This document shows positions 27,901 to 35,782 of a stretch of DNA of 64,000 nucleotides, piece by piece. The notes below the pieces were generated by a model. It had not been told where the DNA came from. It searched no databases and saw nothing but the letters and a program-made list of their open reading frames with translations. The stretch lies in assembly GCF_019195435.1 (NCBI RefSeq), contig NZ_CP078069.1, forward strand, positions 62,001 to 126,000, written 5' to 3'. The number at the start of each line of letters is the position of its first letter. Position 1 is the first letter of the stretch. This DNA comes from Comamonas sp. NLF-1-9. Lineage in GTDB: Bacteria; Pseudomonadota; Gammaproteobacteria; Burkholderiales; Burkholderiaceae_C. The translations under genes and the position numbers were made by a program.

Positions 27901-27937
27901 GCTGCGGGTGGCGCCGCCCGCCCCGGCCAAGCCCTGA
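21932..27937 (+). CDS. Bacterial alpha-2-macroglobulin
   Basis: A 2001-residue exported protein. A signal peptide (about 1-25, ending SGAAQA) is followed by MG-type beta domains and a macroglobulin complement-like region. The thioester motif YSCLEQ is intact (Cys at about 1502), in the context WWANYPYSCLEQ. These proteins trap proteases that reach the periplasm and are normally encoded beside pbpC, which lies two genes downstream here. There is no lipobox, unlike the E. coli lipoprotein YfhM. The ATG at 21932 follows GGAGGG closely; an ATG at 21914 is in frame. A possible repeat copy lies at 22247-22303. Confidence 0.95.
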   Translation: MLQRSTWAGLGLAAMLALASGAAQALTVVSVSPRGEVAQVRQVVVSFDAPAVRFGDPKADDPYALSCSDAIAARGQARWLSDRRWVFDFAADLPPGVRCTLTPRPDFKPAEGASWKRATSYQFNTGGPFVQRVYPGSWGSIEEQQYFILQLNGDASAASIAEHVWCDLEGVGERVPVRAIDGAEREALLRARQLWEAAQKAPLRYPVLTCARRAAPDSHLELVYDQGVSTPSGIANRVARRYKFTVRAPFSAEFSCERENAQAACLPIRPMRLSFNAPVVRKLAMGIRLKGGGQTLTPQQDEGVQPADDDVVQAVSFAGPLSADTAYVLELPAGFQDASGRLLDNADSFPLKVATGAQPPLAKFAAAPFGIIERYAEGPDGPALLPVTLRRVEQQLKVQGLQPVADAGKVSTLRPQSDAEIIDWLRRVEQLEELWIKRSDAQPLVRDPLPPPMRAEPTQQEREAGYYTPDEATYVQSRRLSLLAGQPGVKKLDLPGPDKGDVRPFEVVGIPLDAGFNVVEIASPLLGQALLDERYGSTRAMYVRTTALVTNLAVHFKLGRENALAWVTTLDQGRPVADASVRVSDCKGKTLATARTGADGIARLEGLSPEAPSCDGPNYWRQAYFVSARAQDDLAFTWSDWQRGIEPWRFNLPISTSPAADSVAHTVFDRTLVRAGETVSMKHLLREQNGQGLALPRERPNQLIITHVGSGQQFRQPLHWQSTPTGGLSALSSFALAPAAHLGQYQVNLGWSQGGRQFEGGSFRVEEFRLPVFEGRIAPVASGPLVRVGALPTAVQVAYVSGGPAAQLPVRVSAVLRERSVDFEDYPGFSFSAPQERAGDGEDDGDAPEPAPRQRVVADKLALTLDDSGSGQVTLPELPPSRQPQELLLEADYADPNGEIQTLRSTQTLWPAAVVAGIKTEGWASSGERVRFRALALDLDGNVLKGVPLSVQALARSTTTSRKRLVGGFYSYDNRKQTQDLGTVCTGVSDKRGLVLCEAKLSQPGEVQLVATARDKDGNEAQAATSLWITRQGELWFGGEDHDRIDLLPEKREYAPGDTARLQVRMPFRHATALVSVEREGILATQVMELDGKDPTIELKIDERWSPNVYVSALVLRGRLREVPWYSFFTWGFKSPRQWWRAFREEGKQYIPPTAMVDLSRPAFRLGAAELRVGTAAHRIDVKLTTDQPSYQVRGKAKVTVQATLPDGKPAAHAQVALAAVDKALLELMPNTSWNLLQAMLQRRYWGVSTSTAQMEIIGRRHYGKKAAPAGGGGGHAQTRELLDTLLLWQPMIELDADGRAQVQVPLNDALTTFEIAAVADAGVALFGTGKTSVRVTQDLQIISGLPPLVREGDHFRAQFTLRNTTEQPMKVQVTPRATLLELPAQSVELAPGQARELGWDVTAPAQLGQTRLQELLWEISARDTLGQAHDALKLSQRLLPAVPLSVQQATLTQLSDSLTLPVAAPRDALPGRGGIKLALQPKLAEGLPGVRDWWANYPYSCLEQLASKAVGMDDGAAWRVLMAQLPTYLDEDGLAYYFAPRSGITHRGSDTLTAYLLAMSSEAARLNPAFALPAESLQAMQAGLTAFVEGRLERRFWSPRKDLELRKLAAIEALSRYGKADARWLRSITIAPNQWPTHAVIDWVNILQRVHGVPRQQEQLAQAMQVLRARLSWQGTRAGFSTDQSDYWWWLMQNGDVNLARLMLTVMDDPAWAQDMGRLANGFIARQQGGAWHTTTANLWGALALQAFSAKFESEPVTGVTRAALGEAQARVDWSRVVRAKASDEGGARHQTSWFGAPAAASNWLNNTMFLPWGKDATQGELRLNHLGGGKPWLTVQSLAAVALKAPFSAGYSVQRSVETVRRADGASAPDQYARGDVLRVTLKVRAQTDMSWVVITDPVPGGATILGSGLGRDSEIATGDEEGSGQAWLAFVERSFEAYRAYYEYLPKGEITLQYTLRLNNAGSFALPPTRVEALYAPEMFGEAPNAPLRVAPPAPAKP
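22247..22303 (-). repeat. Possible dispersed repeat, copy 5 (inside alpha-2-macroglobulin)
   Basis: On the minus strand it contains ATTGAATTGATAGCTG, then GCGC with a CAGC half-arm, and ends GGCCGGTTTGAAGTC, in the same order as the other copies. It encodes the segment just before the conserved FNTGGP. The GATAGCTG block is exact, but the central palindrome is diverged, so chance similarity is possible. Confidence 0.45.
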
Positions 27938-28028
27938 GCCGGTTGCGAGGGCGCTTTGCGGAGCACAACTTACCACCGGCCAGCGCCCGGGCTGAGGCCG
28001 GCGCCGGCCACCACCAGGGGAGCATGAG

Positions 28029-31000
28029 GTGCACAGGGTGCGGGGCATGGGTCATTGGCTTGCGGGCGCAGGCGTGCTGCTTGCGGGTCTGCTGCTTGCC
28101 TGGACGCTCGCGCACCGCCAGCAGCTTGCCAACGAGCGCATGGCGGCCGAGCGCTTCGGCCAGGCAGTGACGGCCACCACCGAGGCGCTCAGCCGCCGGC
28201 TGGAGGCCTGCTCCGCCATCGTCGCCGGCGTGCGCGACCTGTTTGCGGTCGACCCAGATCTGGACTGGCGGCGTTTTGACCGGGTATTGCAGGCGCGCGG
28301 CTTTCGCGCCCACTACCCCGAGCTGCGCACCCTGAGCTTCACGCGCGTGGTGGCCGCGCAAGACCTGCCGGCCATGGAGGAGCGCCTGCGCGCCCAGGCG
28401 CGGCAGGCGGGCCAGCCGCCGCCCGAGGAGCCGATACACCCGAAGCTGCAGGCGCGCGAACACTTCATCATCGAATACCTCTGGCCGCGCGATCTGTCGC
28501 TCGGCATGTGGGGCCTGGACATCAACGCCCGGCCCACCAGCCTGCAGGCCTTGCTCAGCGCGCGCGAGACGGGCATGCCGGTGCTCTCCGGCCCGCTGCA
28601 ACTCAGCGAGATGCCCTACGAGCGCGAAGCCTTCACGCTGCGCTACCCGGTGTTCGGTACCGCGCCCGGCGTGGCGGACGGCGCGCCCGCCTTCATCGGC
28701 ACGGTGGCGGCGACGGTGCGCGTGAGCGAGATGCTCGACGCGCTGCGCTACAGCGGGGTATTGCGCGGCATTGCGCTGCGCCTGCGGGACGCAGGCAGTA
28801 CGGCGGCGCCGCTGGCGCCCGGCGCGGCGGTCTTCCTCGGCGAGACGGCGGACATGCAGGAGCGCTGGAACAGCTCGCCCCTGCGCCAGCAGGCCAGCCT
28901 GCAGATGCTCGGGCGGCGCTGGGAGCTCACCTATGTGCCCACGCAGCCGCTGCTCTCGGCCTCCGAGGCGGTGCTGCCGCAGTGGGTGGGCGCCGCCGGC
29001 GCGGCGGCGGCGCTGTGGCTGGCGCTGGGCGTGGCGCTGCTGCTGCGCCAGCGCGCGCAGGCGCTGCAGCGTGCCGAGCGCGCCGAAGACCTGCGCCGCA
29101 GCTCCGAGCACCGGCTGAGCGCGATGTTCTCCCAGACCGCGGTGGGCGTGGCGACGATCGACGTGCAGACGCTCAAGTTCGAGCGCGTAAACCGCAAGTT
29201 CTGCGAGATCCTCGGCTATACCCCGCAAGAGATCCTGCAACTGGACGTGCATGCCGTCTCCGACAGCCGCGACGCCGAGGCCAACGACCGTCTGCGCCGC
29301 CAGCTCAGAAACGGGGAGATTTCTGCATTCCACCTGGAGCGGCGCATGCGCCGCAAGGACGGCTCCTTCGTCTGGACCGACCTTACCGTCTCGCCCGTGG
29401 TGCGCGACGGCGGCGCGCCGCTATACAACATCGGCGTGGTGCAGGACATCACCGAGCGGCGCGCGATGCGCGACGAACTGGCCGCGAGCGAGCAGCGCCT
29501 GCGCGCCATCCTGGACCACCTGCCGGTGGGCATCGCGATGTGGCAGCGCGGCAAGGGCATGGTCTACCGCAACCGCCACTTTGCCGAAGTCACAGGCTAC
29601 ACCCGCGAGCGCCTGAGCACCAGCGCGCAGTGGTGGCAGATGGCCTACCCCGAGCCCGCGGCGCGCGAGCGCGCCCAGACGCTGTGGAAGACACGCTGCG
29701 AACGCGCCGAGACGCGCGACGGTGTCATCGAATGGGGCGAGTACGAGGTGTGCTGCGCCGACGGCCAGACCAAGCCCCTGGGCATATCGGGCGTGATGTT
29801 CAAGGACGCGCAGCTGGTCATCGTCGAAGACCTCAGCGGGCGCAAGGCGGCGCAGGACGAAATCAACTTCCTGGCCTGCTACGACGCGCTGACCGGTCTG
29901 GCCAACCGCCGGCTGCTGCTCGAGCGCATGAAGCACGTGCTTGCCGCAAGCGCCGCCAGTGGCCGCAGCGGCGCGCTCTTGATGCTGGACCTGGACCACT
30001 TCAAGACGCTCAACGAAACCCGTGGCCATGCGCGCGGCGACGCGCTCTTGCGCCAGGTGGCCACGCGCCTGCGCAACTGCCTGGGCGAGCAGGACATGCT
30101 GGCGCGCCACGGCGACGACGAATTCGTCATCGTGCTGGTCGGCGCGCACGACACGCGCGACCTGGCCGCAGTGCATGCGCGCGCGCTGGCCGAGCGCGTG
30201 CTCTCGGCGCTGCGCGCGCCCTTCATGCTCGACGGCGGGCACTACCACACGACGGCCAGCGTGGGCGCGGTGGTGTTCCAGGGCGAGGGCGAACCGGCGG
30301 ACGCGCTCTTGCAGCAGGTGGACATGGCGATGTACCAGGCCAAGGAGGCCGGGCGCGACGCGGTGCGCTTTTACGACCCGCAGATCCAGAGCCGCGTGCA
30401 GGCGCGCGCGAGCCTGGAGCGCGACCTGCGCCATGCGCTCGAGCGCGGCCAGTTCGAGCTGCACTACCAGGCCCAGGTGCAGGGCGGGCGCATCACCGGC
30501 GCCGAGGCGCTGCTGCGCTGGCACCATCCGGTGCAGGGCTATGTGGCGCCGACGCAGTTCATCGCGCTGGCCGAGCAGACCGGGCTGATCGTCGGCATAG
30601 GCGACTGGGTGCTGCGCAGCGCCTGCGCGCAGCTGGCGCTATGGGCGGGCGAGCCGGCGCTTGCGCCGCTCACGCTCGCGGTGAACATCAGCCCGCGCCA
30701 GTTCTCGCAAAGCGACTTCGCCGCACAGGTGCTGGCGGCGCTGGCCGGCAGCGGCGCCAACGCCCGGCGGCTGGAGCTGGAACTGACCGAAGGCCTGCTG
30801 CTGCAAGACGTGGAAGACACCATCGCCAAGATGATGCAGCTCAAGGCCTACGGGGTGGATTTCTCGCTCGACGACTTTGGCACCGGCTACTCCTCGCTGT
30901 CCTACCTCAAGCGCCTGCCGCTCGACCAGCTCAAGATCGACCAGAGCTTCGTGCGCGACGTGCTGCTCGACCCCAACGACGCGGCGATTGCGCGCACCAT

Positions 31001-31178
31001 CGTCGCGCTCGGTCACAGCCTGGGCCTGCGCGTGATTGCCGAGGGCGTCGAGACCGTGGCCCAGCGCGACTTCCTGCGCCAGCACGGCTGCGAAGCCTGG
31101 CAGGGCTATCTGTTCAGCAAGCCGCTGCCGCTGGCCCAGTTCGAAGCCCTGGTGCGCGCCGGCGCGCCCCTGTCATGA
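28029..31178 (+). CDS. CHASE/PAS/GGDEF/EAL membrane cyclic di-GMP protein
   Basis: The 1049-residue protein has a TM helix (about 8-28), a periplasmic CHASE-type domain (about 40-300), a second TM (about 318-338), two PAS domains (about 355-600), then GGDEF and EAL domains. The GGDEF motif reads HGDDEF (about 694), degenerate at the second glycine. The EAL domain keeps EALLRW (about 826) and DDFGTGYSS (about 948), so it is probably a phosphodiesterase. The GTG at 28029 has GGGGAG upstream; an ATG at 28047 is the alternative. It sits between the alpha-2-macroglobulin gene and pbpC and overlaps pbpC by ATGA, which suggests a link to envelope defence or wall synthesis. Confidence 0.9.
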   Translation: MHRVRGMGHWLAGAGVLLAGLLLAWTLAHRQQLANERMAAERFGQAVTATTEALSRRLEACSAIVAGVRDLFAVDPDLDWRRFDRVLQARGFRAHYPELRTLSFTRVVAAQDLPAMEERLRAQARQAGQPPPEEPIHPKLQAREHFIIEYLWPRDLSLGMWGLDINARPTSLQALLSARETGMPVLSGPLQLSEMPYEREAFTLRYPVFGTAPGVADGAPAFIGTVAATVRVSEMLDALRYSGVLRGIALRLRDAGSTAAPLAPGAAVFLGETADMQERWNSSPLRQQASLQMLGRRWELTYVPTQPLLSASEAVLPQWVGAAGAAAALWLALGVALLLRQRAQALQRAERAEDLRRSSEHRLSAMFSQTAVGVATIDVQTLKFERVNRKFCEILGYTPQEILQLDVHAVSDSRDAEANDRLRRQLRNGEISAFHLERRMRRKDGSFVWTDLTVSPVVRDGGAPLYNIGVVQDITERRAMRDELAASEQRLRAILDHLPVGIAMWQRGKGMVYRNRHFAEVTGYTRERLSTSAQWWQMAYPEPAARERAQTLWKTRCERAETRDGVIEWGEYEVCCADGQTKPLGISGVMFKDAQLVIVEDLSGRKAAQDEINFLACYDALTGLANRRLLLERMKHVLAASAASGRSGALLMLDLDHFKTLNETRGHARGDALLRQVATRLRNCLGEQDMLARHGDDEFVIVLVGAHDTRDLAAVHARALAERVLSALRAPFMLDGGHYHTTASVGAVVFQGEGEPADALLQQVDMAMYQAKEAGRDAVRFYDPQIQSRVQARASLERDLRHALERGQFELHYQAQVQGGRITGAEALLRWHHPVQGYVAPTQFIALAEQTGLIVGIGDWVLRSACAQLALWAGEPALAPLTLAVNISPRQFSQSDFAAQVLAALAGSGANARRLELELTEGLLLQDVEDTIAKMMQLKAYGVDFSLDDFGTGYSSLSYLKRLPLDQLKIDQSFVRDVLLDPNDAAIARTIVALGHSLGLRVIAEGVETVAQRDFLRQHGCEAWQGYLFSKPLPLAQFEALVRAGAPLS

Positions 31179-33421
31179 AGGCGCTGCGCTGGCGCTTTCT
31201 TGCGCTGGCACTGGCTCTGGCGCTGGCGGCGGGCTGGGCAGGCGCGCGCACGCTGCCGGACTTTGCCGCGGTGCGCGCGCAGTACCGCTCTTCTGAAACC
31301 CTGGTGCTCTCGCGCGAGGGCGAGGTGCTCGAGCGCCTGCGCACCGACCCTACGGTGCGCCGCGGCGCCTGGCAGCCGCTCGATGAAGTGTCGGCCGCGC
31401 TGCGCCACGCGCTGGTGGTGAGCGAGGACAAGCGCTTTTACGAGCACAGCGGCGTGGACTGGGCTGCGGTCTCGGCCGCCGCCTGGGCCAATCTGCTCAA
31501 CCGGCGCACGCGCGGCGCAAGCACCATCACCATGCAGCTCGCCGGCCTGCTCGACACCGAGCTCGGTCGCCCCGAAGGCGGGCGCAGCCTGCTCACCAAG
31601 GCGCAGCAGGCGCTGGCCGCGCGCGAGCTCGAGCAGCACTGGCGCAAGGACCAGATCCTGGAGGCCTACCTCAACCTGGTGCCGCTGCGCGGCGAGCTGG
31701 TGGGCATCGACGCGCTCAGCCGCACGCATTTCGGCAAGGCGCCCCACGGGCTGGACGCGCGCGAGAGCGCGCTGGTCGCCGCCCTGGTGCGCGCGCCCAA
31801 CGCGAGCGCGAGCGCGGTGGCGCGCCGCGCCTGCGGCGTGCTGCGCGCGATGCAGCCCGAGGCCGACTGCGTGGCGCTGGGCTTCTTCGTCTCCGCCGCG
31901 CTGCAGCGGCGCGCCTTCAAGCCTGCGGCGGGCGTGGCGCCGCACTTTGCGCGCCAGTGGCTCGCAAGCCAGCCGGCGCCGGGTGAGCGCACGCCGCTGA
32001 ACGCGCGCCTGCAACGCCATGCGCAGCAAAGCCTCAGGCGCCATCTGCGCGAACTGGCGGGGCGCAATGTGCAAGACGGCGCGCTCGTCGTGCTGGACAA
32101 CGCCAGCGGCGAGGTGCTCGCCTGGGTCGGCTCCTCGGGCGGCCTGAGCGAGGCCCCCGAGGTGGACGGGGTGCTCGCGCTGCGCCAGCCCGGCTCCACG
32201 CTCAAGCCTTTTTTGTATGCGCAGGCGATTGCCGAGCGCCGCCTCACCGCCGCATCGCTCATCCACGACGCGCCCACGCAGATACCGACCGCGGGCGGCC
32301 TGTACATCCCGCAGAACTACGACCGCCAGTTCAAGGGCTGGGTGACGGTGCGCACCGCGCTCGCCTCCTCGCTCAACGTGCCGGCGGTACGCACCCTGGT
32401 GATGGTCACGCCCGATGCGTTTTTCCGCCAGTTGCGCGCCTTCGGCCTGCCGCTGCGGGAGTCGGGCGGCTACTACGGCTACAGCCTGGCGCTGGGCGCG
32501 AGCGAGGTGGCGCTGCTGCACCTGACCAATGCCTACCGGGCGCTGGCCAACGGCGGGCGCTACACGCCGGCGTCGCTGCGCCTGGGGCAGACGCAGGCAG
32601 CGCCGGTGCAGGCCGTGCCGGAGGGCGCTGCCTTCATCGTCGGCGACATGCTCTCGGACGTGCAGGCGCGCGTGCCTACCTTCGGGCTCGACAGCGTGCA
32701 GGGCACGCGCTTCTGGAGCGCGGTGAAGACCGGCACCAGCAAGGACATGCGCGACAACTGGGCCGTGGGCTGGTCCGAGCGCTACACCGTCGGCGTGTGG
32801 GTGGGCAATGCCTCGGGCGCCGCCATGCACGATGTGAGCGGCGTGAGCGGCGCCGCCCCGATCTGGGCCGACCTGATGCGCTGGCTGCACCGCCACGAGG
32901 CGAGCCGCGCGCCCCAGGCCCCCGCGGGACTGGTGCGCCAGCCGGTGCGTTTTGTCGCCGCCAGCGCCGAGGCAGCGCGCGAGGAGTGGTTCATCGACGG
33001 CACGCAGCAGGCGGTGTTTGCCATCAAATCAGGAGCTGAAGGCGCAGACCTGGCAAGCGTAAACACCCGATTTGATGCAAATTCTTCCCGCGCCGCAGCC
33101 CAGCCCCGGGCGCGCATCCTCGAGCCGGCCGACGGCACCATCCTAGCGCTGGACCCCGACATTCCCCCCGCCCACCAGCGCCTGTGGCTGCAGGCGGCAG
33201 GCGGCCAGGCCCTCGCCTGGCGCATAGACGGGCAGCGCGTGGGCAGCGGCGAGCGCCTGGCCTGGCTGCCCTGGCCCGGGCGGCACAAGGTAGAGCTGCT
33301 GGGCAAGGGCGGCGAGGTGCTCGACAGCATCGCCCTGGAGGTGCGCGGCGCCGTCCTGCGCGCGCCCGCGCCCGCCCAGCGCATCGACGCTGCCCTGACC
33401 CAGGGCCGCAGCCAGCCATGA
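31175..33421 (+). CDS. pbpC: Penicillin-binding protein 1C
   Basis: A 748-residue bifunctional peptidoglycan synthase. It has a signal anchor (about 7-25), a GT51 transglycosylase domain with the catalytic glutamate in VVSEDKRFYEHSG (about 83) and a transpeptidase domain with PGSTLKPF (serine near 340), SSLNVP and VKTGTSKD (about 518). A C-terminal BiPBP_C domain (about 645-735) ends the protein. PBP1C is the usual partner of bacterial alpha-2-macroglobulin. Starts and stops overlap both neighbours (ATGA on each side). The linker before BiPBP_C (about 616-637, IKSGAEGADLASVNTRFDAN) is encoded by a copy of the dispersed repeat. Confidence 0.94.
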   Translation: MKALRWRFLALALALALAAGWAGARTLPDFAAVRAQYRSSETLVLSREGEVLERLRTDPTVRRGAWQPLDEVSAALRHALVVSEDKRFYEHSGVDWAAVSAAAWANLLNRRTRGASTITMQLAGLLDTELGRPEGGRSLLTKAQQALAARELEQHWRKDQILEAYLNLVPLRGELVGIDALSRTHFGKAPHGLDARESALVAALVRAPNASASAVARRACGVLRAMQPEADCVALGFFVSAALQRRAFKPAAGVAPHFARQWLASQPAPGERTPLNARLQRHAQQSLRRHLRELAGRNVQDGALVVLDNASGEVLAWVGSSGGLSEAPEVDGVLALRQPGSTLKPFLYAQAIAERRLTAASLIHDAPTQIPTAGGLYIPQNYDRQFKGWVTVRTALASSLNVPAVRTLVMVTPDAFFRQLRAFGLPLRESGGYYGYSLALGASEVALLHLTNAYRALANGGRYTPASLRLGQTQAAPVQAVPEGAAFIVGDMLSDVQARVPTFGLDSVQGTRFWSAVKTGTSKDMRDNWAVGWSERYTVGVWVGNASGAAMHDVSGVSGAAPIWADLMRWLHRHEASRAPQAPAGLVRQPVRFVAASAEAAREEWFIDGTQQAVFAIKSGAEGADLASVNTRFDANSSRAAAQPRARILEPADGTILALDPDIPPAHQRLWLQAAGGQALAWRIDGQRVGSGERLAWLPWPGRHKVELLGKGGEVLDSIALEVRGAVLRAPAPAQRIDAALTQGRSQP
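33023..33084 (+). repeat. Dispersed palindromic repeat, copy 6 (inside pbpC)
   Basis: It contains AGGAGCTGAAGGCGC, CCTGGCAAGCG and CCGATTTGATGCAAATTC, in the same order and spacing as the other copies. It is translated in frame as the linker between the transpeptidase and BiPBP_C domains of PBP1C. Confidence 0.65.
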
Positions 33422-34929
33422 ACATTGCCCGCCTGCTGCTGCGCGGCGCCCAGGTGTTCGCACAGCGCCCGGCGCTGCTGCTCGGCGCGCGCGTGCTGCA
33501 CGACTACCGCAGCCTGGCGCAGCGGGTGGCGGCGCTGGCCGGCCACTTGCGCACGCGCGCGGGCGTTCAGCCCGGCGACCGGGTGGTCTTGTACAGCGCC
33601 AACGCCCCGGCCTATCTGGAGGCGCAGCAGGCCATCCACTGGTGCGGAGCGGTCATGGTGCCGGTCAACTACAAGCTGCACGCGCGCGAGCTGGCGCACG
33701 TGCTGGCAGACAGCGGCGCGCGCCTGGTCTGCACTTCGGCCGAGCTGCAAGAGGCGGCGCTGCAAGCGGGCGCCGCGCCCAGGCGCCTGCTGGTATTGGG
33801 CGACCCCGCCTGGGAGCGGGCGGCCGGCGGCCCGGCGCTGGCGCTGCACCAGGCCGCGCCCGAAGACCTGGCCTGGCTGTTCTACACCTCCGGCACCACC
33901 GGCCGGCCTAAGGGCGTGATGCTGAGCCAGCGCAACCTGCTGGCCATGACCATGGCCTATTTCACCGACGTGGATCAGGTGGCGCCCGAGGACGCCATGG
34001 TCTACGCCGCACCCATGTCGCACGGCGCGGGCCTGTACCAGTACGCCCACATGCTGCGCGGCGCACGCCATGTGGCGCCCGAGTCGGGCGGCTTCAACCC
34101 GGCGGAGCTCGCCGATCTGGCCGCCAGCGTGGGCCATCTGTCGCTGTTTGCCGCGCCCACCATGGTGCACCGCCTGGTCGCTCATCTGCAGCGCAGCGGG
34201 CGCGGCGGCGAAGGCTTCAAGACCATCGTCTATGGCGGCGGGCCGATGTATGTCGAAGACCTGCGCCAGGCGCTGGCCGTGATGGGGCAGAAGTTCGTGC
34301 AGATCTACGGCCAGGGCGAATCGCCCATGACCATCACCGCGCTGGCGCGCGAGCATCTGGCAGACGTCAGCCATCCGCGCTGGGCGCAGCGCATCGCCTC
34401 GGTGGGCGTCGCGCATTCCTGCGTGCAGCTGCGCGTGGCCGACGGCGAAGACCGCGACCTGCCCACAGGCGAGTTGGGCGAGGTGCTGGTGCGCGGCGAC
34501 ACCGTGATGGCCGGCTACTGGAACAACCCGGAGGCCACCAGGCAAACCCTGGGCGGCGGCTGGCTGCACACCGGCGACATCGGCAGCCTGGACGAGGACG
34601 GCTTTCTCACCCTGCGCGACCGCAGCAAGGACGTAATCATCTCCGGCGGCTCCAACATCTATCCGCGCGAGGTGGAAGAGGTGTTGCTGCTGCATCCGCG
34701 CGTTGCCGAGGTGGCGGTGGTCGGCGAGCGCGACGCCGATTGGGGCGAGATCGTCGTCGCCTTCCTCGTCGCCGAAGGCGAGCCCGTGCCCGATGCTGAA
34801 TTGGACGCGCTGTGCCTGGCGCACATCGCGCGCTTCAAGCGGCCCAGGCACTACCGCTGGCTGCCCAGCCTGCCCAAGAACGCCTATGGCAAGGTGCTCA
34901 AGTCGGAGTTGCGGGCGCGGACATGGTAG
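33418..34929 (+). CDS. Acyl-CoA synthetase, AMP-binding family
   Basis: A 503-residue adenylate-forming enzyme. The phosphate-binding motif is YTSGTTGRPKG (about 157-167). The later motifs are YGQGES (family usual YGxTE), WLHTGDIG, DRSKDVIISGGSNIYPREVEE and, at the C-terminus, LPKNAYGKVLKSEL with the catalytic lysine. It should activate a carboxylic acid to its CoA thioester; fatty or aromatic acids are both possible. Its ATG overlaps the pbpC stop (ATGA), so it is the last gene of the alpha-2-macroglobulin/EAL/pbpC run, an unexpected operon partner. Confidence 0.92.
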   Translation: MNIARLLLRGAQVFAQRPALLLGARVLHDYRSLAQRVAALAGHLRTRAGVQPGDRVVLYSANAPAYLEAQQAIHWCGAVMVPVNYKLHARELAHVLADSGARLVCTSAELQEAALQAGAAPRRLLVLGDPAWERAAGGPALALHQAAPEDLAWLFYTSGTTGRPKGVMLSQRNLLAMTMAYFTDVDQVAPEDAMVYAAPMSHGAGLYQYAHMLRGARHVAPESGGFNPAELADLAASVGHLSLFAAPTMVHRLVAHLQRSGRGGEGFKTIVYGGGPMYVEDLRQALAVMGQKFVQIYGQGESPMTITALAREHLADVSHPRWAQRIASVGVAHSCVQLRVADGEDRDLPTGELGEVLVRGDTVMAGYWNNPEATRQTLGGGWLHTGDIGSLDEDGFLTLRDRSKDVIISGGSNIYPREVEEVLLLHPRVAEVAVVGERDADWGEIVVAFLVAEGEPVPDAELDALCLAHIARFKRPRHYRWLPSLPKNAYGKVLKSELRARTW

Positions 34930-35110
34930 ATGGGCAAGGCGGGCCTTTTGTGCTGCGCGGTGTGGACGACTATCGGTCAGAAGCGGCCGCCCCTCCGCTG
35001 CAGAAGCAGGGGCTTGACTCCGTCATAACGGGCTTCCGGAGCAACGCATAAGCAGCTCGGTGGAGGCAGTGCATTTTGCGGCCGGAACGAATTTGGTCAC
35101 CAGTTAGGCG

Positions 35111-35782
35111 TCACCTTCCACGCGACGATGCAAGATATGCCTGTGTATACACTTTGTTCTCGACCTGGTTTCTGAAGAGTCGCATCAACTCGACTACGCC
35201 GTCGATTAATTCATCGACCTCATGAACATCGACAACTGACTCATCTCCGTGGGCGATCGAGTTGCGCCGCCTCAATAGAACGAGATCAATGAATGTCTCG
35301 TAGGGCTGGAAGATGGCGCAATCTATGCCGCAGACCAGACAGATGTTCTGAAGGATCTCAAACTTCAAATTAGAACCAGTGTTGACTAATTCCGGGTGCA
35401 CCTGTGAGAAGCATGCGTTTCCAGGATTGAGCGCCTCAGAGATTAGGTCACAGCGAGTCTTAAGACTCGGGCGGTTCGCAACAAACGCGCCTAGCCGAAC
35501 CAAGAACGAGTTCACGTAGAACTGCTGCTGCAGGGATATATACGTCAGGCGGCGCAGCGCCACATACTCGAAGTATTTCGACGCAGCGAACTTGACATGG
35601 CCCTCCCAGTGCGCATAGGAGATGGTAACGAGCGCTTTCAAAAGGACTTGCTGAGCATTTGGGTCAGCGTCTCGGATAGTGCGCTTGAGATCAGACAACT
35701 CCCGAAGGCGGGACGTAAAGTCGGCGTCGAGCTGCGCCGAAAGATCTGACTCGGTTCTCGCCTTGCTCACGGCTTGAACCAC
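35111..35782 (-). CDS. HEPN nuclease, MAE_28990/MAE_18760-like
   Basis: A 223-residue, mainly helical protein. The segment LLRRRNSIAHGDE (about 167-179) contains the RNxxxH active-site motif of HEPN RNases, and the early YAHWEGHVKFAASKYFEYVA helix fits the MAE_28990/MAE_18760-like group. These are predicted RNA-cleaving effectors found in defence or toxin-antitoxin contexts. It starts at a GTG inside the last codons of the DUF262 gene (16 bp overlap), so the two are translationally coupled. Codon use is unlike the flanking genes. Target and activity are inferred from the family. Confidence 0.8.
   Translation of the reverse strand: MVQAVSKARTESDLSAQLDADFTSRLRELSDLKRTIRDADPNAQQVLLKALVTISYAHWEGHVKFAASKYFEYVALRRLTYISLQQQFYVNSFLVRLGAFVANRPSLKTRCDLISEALNPGNACFSQVHPELVNTGSNLKFEILQNICLVCGIDCAIFQPYETFIDLVLLRRRNSIAHGDESVVDVHEVDELIDGVVELMRLFRNQVENKVYTQAYLASSRGR

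Noticed and set aside
20723..28048. A 2441-codon open frame antisense to the alpha-2-macroglobulin gene
   Set aside because: Long stop-free antisense frames are expected in DNA of this GC content. The translation is Arg/Ala/Gln-rich and resembles no protein, while the plus strand encodes an intact known family.
34930..35110. Possible tRNA, att site or small gene between the acyl-CoA synthetase and HEPN genes
   Set aside because: No cloverleaf, no convincing ORF and no direct repeat matching the other end of the island could be found by eye.
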